A DNA stretch of 64,000 nt from Hyphomicrobiales bacterium (GTDB lineage: Bacteria; Pseudomonadota; Alphaproteobacteria; Rhizobiales; RI-29). The notes under the pieces are model-generated. The model was given only the letters and a program-made list of their open reading frames with translations, was not told the origin of the DNA and did not search any database. The DNA lies in assembly GCA_016125495.1 (NCBI GenBank), contig WGLQ01000007.1, positions 124,001 to 188,000 on the forward strand. Direction: 5' to 3'. Below, piece after piece: positions 61,349 to 64,000 of the stretch (position 1 is the stretch's first letter; each line of letters starts with the position of its first letter). Both the position numbers and the translations under genes were made by a program.

Positions 61349-61654
61349 ATGCGACTGCTCTTGGGAATGATGTTCATCGTCCTTGGCACCGGCTTCGTCG
61401 TCACGACGATCGGTGCTGCCAATCTCAATGATGCCGAACACGTCCGGCAGAATCTCGTCGTCCTCGGCCAGTCGGGCGCGGTGATCGCGGCCCTTCTGGC
61501 GCCCGCCCTCGTTTACATGGCGAGCATGGTGGTCGAGCGGGCCTGCCGGCTCGTTGGCTGGCAGGGCATCGCCGCCGCCGGGCTGCTCGTGCTGGTCGGC
61601 GCCGGCGCCTATGTCGCACAGCGCCTCGGACTGCCCATACCGGCGTTCTCGTGA
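61349..61654 (+). CDS. Hypothetical small membrane protein
   Basis: A 101-residue protein with three hydrophobic helices (MRLLLGMMFIVLGTGFVVTTI, SGAVIAALLAPALVYMASMV, GIAAAGLLVLVGAGAYVA). No family recognised and no clear ribosome site before ATG 61349. It is divergent from DUF898 and upstream of ilvD. Confidence 0.55.
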   Translation: MRLLLGMMFIVLGTGFVVTTIGAANLNDAEHVRQNLVVLGQSGAVIAALLAPALVYMASMVVERACRLVGWQGIAAAGLLVLVGAGAYVAQRLGLPIPAFS

Positions 61655-61675
61655 CACTGCGGGGCGGCACTGTTG

Positions 61676-61690
61676 CAGATTGGCAATCTG
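61676..61690. repeat. Inverted repeat upstream of ilvD
   Basis: Arms CAGATT and AATCTG with a 3-nt spacer (GGC), flanked on both sides by TTGC, about 225 bp upstream of ilvD. Possibly an operator; nothing further can be said. Confidence 0.25.
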
Positions 61691-61826
61691 TTGCGGGTCC
61701 GTCACAAACCACGGGACCAACGCCGCTTTTGCGCCATAAACCGGTTCAACAGTTGCAGCAGCTATCGGGTGCGGCCTCGCGACTCGCCGGTGCTGCGGGG
61801 TGCGGCACGGCAATTGCCCGGCAACA

Positions 61827-61855
61827 TTGAGAATTTGGATCGGTCCGGTCATAGA
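61827..61855 (+). promoter_or_regulatory. Candidate ilvD promoter
   Basis: TTGAGA and CATAGA are separated by 17 nt, about 60 bp before the ilvD start. Both elements are moderate matches. Confidence 0.3.
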
Positions 61856-61915
61856 GTGGGCGAGGCGGCACTGCGCCGTCGTCCGACATCATGACAACGC
61901 CGACCGAGGGATATT

Positions 61916-63640
61916 ATGAACGCCAGGACGTTCGACAAGTCGAAGCTGCCGAGCCGCCACGTCACGGAGGGACCCGAGCGTGCGCCACACCGCTCCTACT
62001 ATTACGCGATGGGGCTCACCGAACAGCAAATCCACCAGCCGTTCGTCGGCGTCGTTTCCTGCTGGAACGAGGCCGCCCCGTGCAATATCGCGTTGATGCG
62101 GCAGGCGCAGTCGGTCAAGGCGGGCGTCGCCGAGAGTGGCGGCACCCCGCGCGAGTTCTGCACCATCACCGTGACCGACGGTATCGCCATGGGCCACCAG
62201 GGCATGAAGTCGTCGCTCGTCTCGCGCGATGTCATCGCCGATTCCGTCGAATTGACCATGCGTGGCCACTGCTACGACGCCATGGTTGGCCTTGCGGGCT
62301 GCGACAAGTCGCTGCCGGGCATCATGATGAGCATGGTGCGCCTCAACGTGCCGTCGGTCTTCATGTATGGCGGCTCGATCCTGCCGGGCCGCTTCCGCGG
62401 CCGTGACGTCACCGTGGTCGACGTCTTCGAGGCCGTCGGCAAGCACTCGTCGGGCGAGTATTCCGACGCCGATCTCCACGAACTCGAGTGTATCGCCTGC
62501 CCGAGTGCCGGGGCTTGTGGCGGCCAATTCACCGCCAACACCATGGCCTGCGTTTCCGAGGCGATCGGTCTTGCGCTGCCCGGCTCGGCCGGCGCGCCCG
62601 CACCCTACGAGAGCCGCGACGAATACGCCCTCGAGAGCGGCAAGGCGGTGATGCGACTGCTCGCCAGCGGCATCCGCCCGCGCGACATCGTCACGCGCAA
62701 GGCGCTCGAGAATGCCGCGACCATCGTTGCCGCCACCGGCGGCTCGACGAACGCTGCTCTCCACCTGCCGGCGATCGCGCACGAGGCGGGCATCGTTTTC
62801 GATCTCTTCGACGTCGCGGAGATCTTCAAGCGCACGCCCTACATCGCCGACCTCAAACCCGGCGGAAAGTACGTCGCCAAGGACGTCTTCGAGGCCGGTG
62901 GCGTCTCCATGATCCTGCGCGCATTGCTCGATGGCGGCTATCTGCACGAGGATTGCATCACGGTCAGCGGCAAGACGATCAAGGAGAACATCGCCGACGT
63001 CGCCTTCAACCACGACCAGGATGTCATCTATCCGGTCTCCAAGGCGCTGTCGCCGACGGGCGGCGTTGTCGGGCTTCGCGGCTCGCTCGCGCCGGAAGGT
63101 GCGATCGTCAAGGTCGCGGGCATGAAGAACCTGCGCTTCAGCGGTCCCGCGCGCTGCTTCAACTGCGAGGAGGACGCGTTCGCGGCGGTCGAAGCGGACC
63201 GGATCAAGGCCGGCGAGGTCATCGTGATCCGCTACGAAGGGCCCAGGGGCGGCCCCGGCATGCGCGAAATGCTCTCGACGACGGCCGCACTCTACGGTCG
63301 CGGCATGGGCGACAAGGTGGCGCTCGTGACGGACGGACGTTTTTCCGGCGCAACACGCGGCTTCTGTATCGGCCACGTCGGTCCGGAAGCGGCCGTGGGC
63401 GGGCCGATCGGCCTGCTGCGCGACGGCGACACCATCACCATCGACGCCGAGGCGGGCACCATCGACGTGGCGCTCGATGCGGCGGAACTCGAAAAACGGC
63501 GGAAGGCCTGGAAGGCCCCCGCCAATCCCTATCAGAGCGGCGTGCTTCGCAAGTACGCCGAGCAGGTCGGCCCCGCCCGTTATGGCGCGGTCACCCATGG
63601 CGGAGGCCAGGCGGAAGTTGAGTGCTACGCGGACATCTAA
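61916..63640 (+). CDS. ilvD: Dihydroxy-acid dehydratase
   Basis: A 574-residue IlvD of branched-chain amino acid synthesis, converting 2,3-dihydroxy-isovalerate and its homologue to the 2-oxo acids. The Fe-S cysteines are in NEAAPCNIALMR, VGLAGCDKSLPG and ACPSAGACGGQFTANTM. Other landmarks are GGSTNAALHLPAIA and LVTDGRFSGATRG. Length matches the family. Stand-alone plus-strand gene; the next gene starts inside or just after its 3' end. Confidence 0.95.
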   Translation: MNARTFDKSKLPSRHVTEGPERAPHRSYYYAMGLTEQQIHQPFVGVVSCWNEAAPCNIALMRQAQSVKAGVAESGGTPREFCTITVTDGIAMGHQGMKSSLVSRDVIADSVELTMRGHCYDAMVGLAGCDKSLPGIMMSMVRLNVPSVFMYGGSILPGRFRGRDVTVVDVFEAVGKHSSGEYSDADLHELECIACPSAGACGGQFTANTMACVSEAIGLALPGSAGAPAPYESRDEYALESGKAVMRLLASGIRPRDIVTRKALENAATIVAATGGSTNAALHLPAIAHEAGIVFDLFDVAEIFKRTPYIADLKPGGKYVAKDVFEAGGVSMILRALLDGGYLHEDCITVSGKTIKENIADVAFNHDQDVIYPVSKALSPTGGVVGLRGSLAPEGAIVKVAGMKNLRFSGPARCFNCEEDAFAAVEADRIKAGEVIVIRYEGPRGGPGMREMLSTTAALYGRGMGDKVALVTDGRFSGATRGFCIGHVGPEAAVGGPIGLLRDGDTITIDAEAGTIDVALDAAELEKRRKAWKAPANPYQSGVLRKYAEQVGPARYGAVTHGGGQAEVECYADI

Positions 63641-64000
63641 GGCCCTGGCGGCGCTCTGCGCCGCCACCAGCCTGTTCTTTGCGGCCCCGGCCGTTGCCCA
63701 GAGTCTGGGTGACGGCCTGGTGTTCCCGAACGCCGAGATCGCGTTCCGCGCCGGCGCGAGCGCCGTCGACCACCGGGAGCCGGATCTCGCGATCCCGGCC
63801 CTGGAGTTCGCCGCCGGGCGCGGCCACCTTCGCGCCAAGTACCTGCTGGCGCACGTCCTCGGGACAGGCGTCGGCCCGCATGTCGACCATCCCCGCGCGT
63901 TCCAGTTCTATTCCGAGATCGCTGCGCTGTTCTCCGATATCGATGTCTGGAGCAACGACGACCGCATCCCGCTGGTCGCTCGCGCCCTGTTCCGGGCGGC
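63597..64000 (+). CDS. Exported Sel1/TPR-repeat protein, ExoR-like (C-terminus beyond window)
   Basis: The first 134 codons of a gene cut by the right edge. It starts with a signal peptide (KALAALCAATSLFFAAPAVA, cleavage after AVA/QS), followed by Sel1-like helices: FRAGASAVDHREPDLAIPA, FAAGRGHLRAKYLLAHVLG and DHPRAFQFYSEIAALF. The order and spacing resemble rhizobial ExoR, the periplasmic inhibitor of the ChvG/ExoS sensor kinase. Start could be ATG 63597, overlapping ilvD by 44 bp, or TTG 63618. Confidence 0.6.
   Translation, partial: MAEARRKLSATRTSKALAALCAATSLFFAAPAVAQSLGDGLVFPNAEIAFRAGASAVDHREPDLAIPALEFAAGRGHLRAKYLLAHVLGTGVGPHVDHPRAFQFYSEIAALFSDIDVWSNDDRIPLVARALFRA
63646..63666. repeat. 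Perfect hairpin just after the ilvD stop
   Basis: TGGCGGCGC and GCGCCGCCA pair perfectly with a 3-nt loop, 5 bp after the ilvD TAA and inside the signal-peptide codons of the next gene. No T run follows, so it is probably not a simple terminator. Confidence 0.5.

Noticed and set aside
1-64000. tRNA, rRNA, CRISPR, prophage or insertion-sequence features
   Set aside because: Reading the gaps on both strands showed no tRNA-like folds, repeat-spacer arrays, transposase or integrase genes, or terminal repeats.

Overview
The window is high-GC DNA with the gene content and order of an alphaproteobacterium, most likely of the order Hyphomicrobiales (Rhizobiales). The evidence is the nagZ-scpA-scpB-tatA-tatB-tatC run, a PopZ polar organiser with its SIRRII-type N-terminal helix, a free-standing ErpA, and (at the right edge) an ExoR-like Sel1 protein. 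Genus cannot be read from this sequence. Coding density is very high, and I see no rRNA, tRNA, CRISPR array, prophage or insertion sequence.

Region 1 (1-22.8 kb) is mainly housekeeping. On the minus strand are argS, a very large SPOR-domain protein, nagZ, scpA, scpB, an orphan ABC ATPase, and tatA-tatB-tatC (tatC cut by the edge). Around them lie dgt/erpA (divergent), xthA, popZ, valS, several small membrane proteins, and a three-gene plus-strand cassette of unknown function: an AAA+ ATPase, a small membrane protein and a membrane-anchored TPR protein.

Region 2 (23.2-28.0 kb) holds a sodium/organic-acid symporter with its DUF4212 small subunit, a small membrane protein, and a convergent protein that fuses a DnaQ-type exonuclease, a CBS pair and a DUF294 nucleotidyltransferase.

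Region 3 (28.2-39.9 kb) is a complete carbon-phosphorus lyase locus. phnG-H-I-J-K-L-M, a PhnZ-like HD protein and phnN are transcribed leftwards. phnC-D-E-E run rightwards from a shared 452-bp control region with a tentative Pho box.

Region 4 (41-58.7 kb) is an aerobic benzoate catabolic island using the benzoyl-CoA epoxide (box) route. It contains a five-gene branched-chain-amino-acid-type ABC importer, a benzoate-CoA ligase, a FadB-like bifunctional enzyme, two alpha/beta hydrolases, a DUF309 protein, boxC, a broken cupin gene, boxB, boxA, a thioesterase and the regulator boxR. Four copies of a TGCA-N6-TGCA-type palindrome sit at the two control regions of this island and are the best candidates for BoxR operators. 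The semialdehyde dehydrogenase BoxD is not in the window.

Region 5 (58.7-64 kb) has an M48 metallopeptidase/DUF898 membrane protein pair, a small membrane protein, ilvD, and the start of an exported Sel1-repeat protein.
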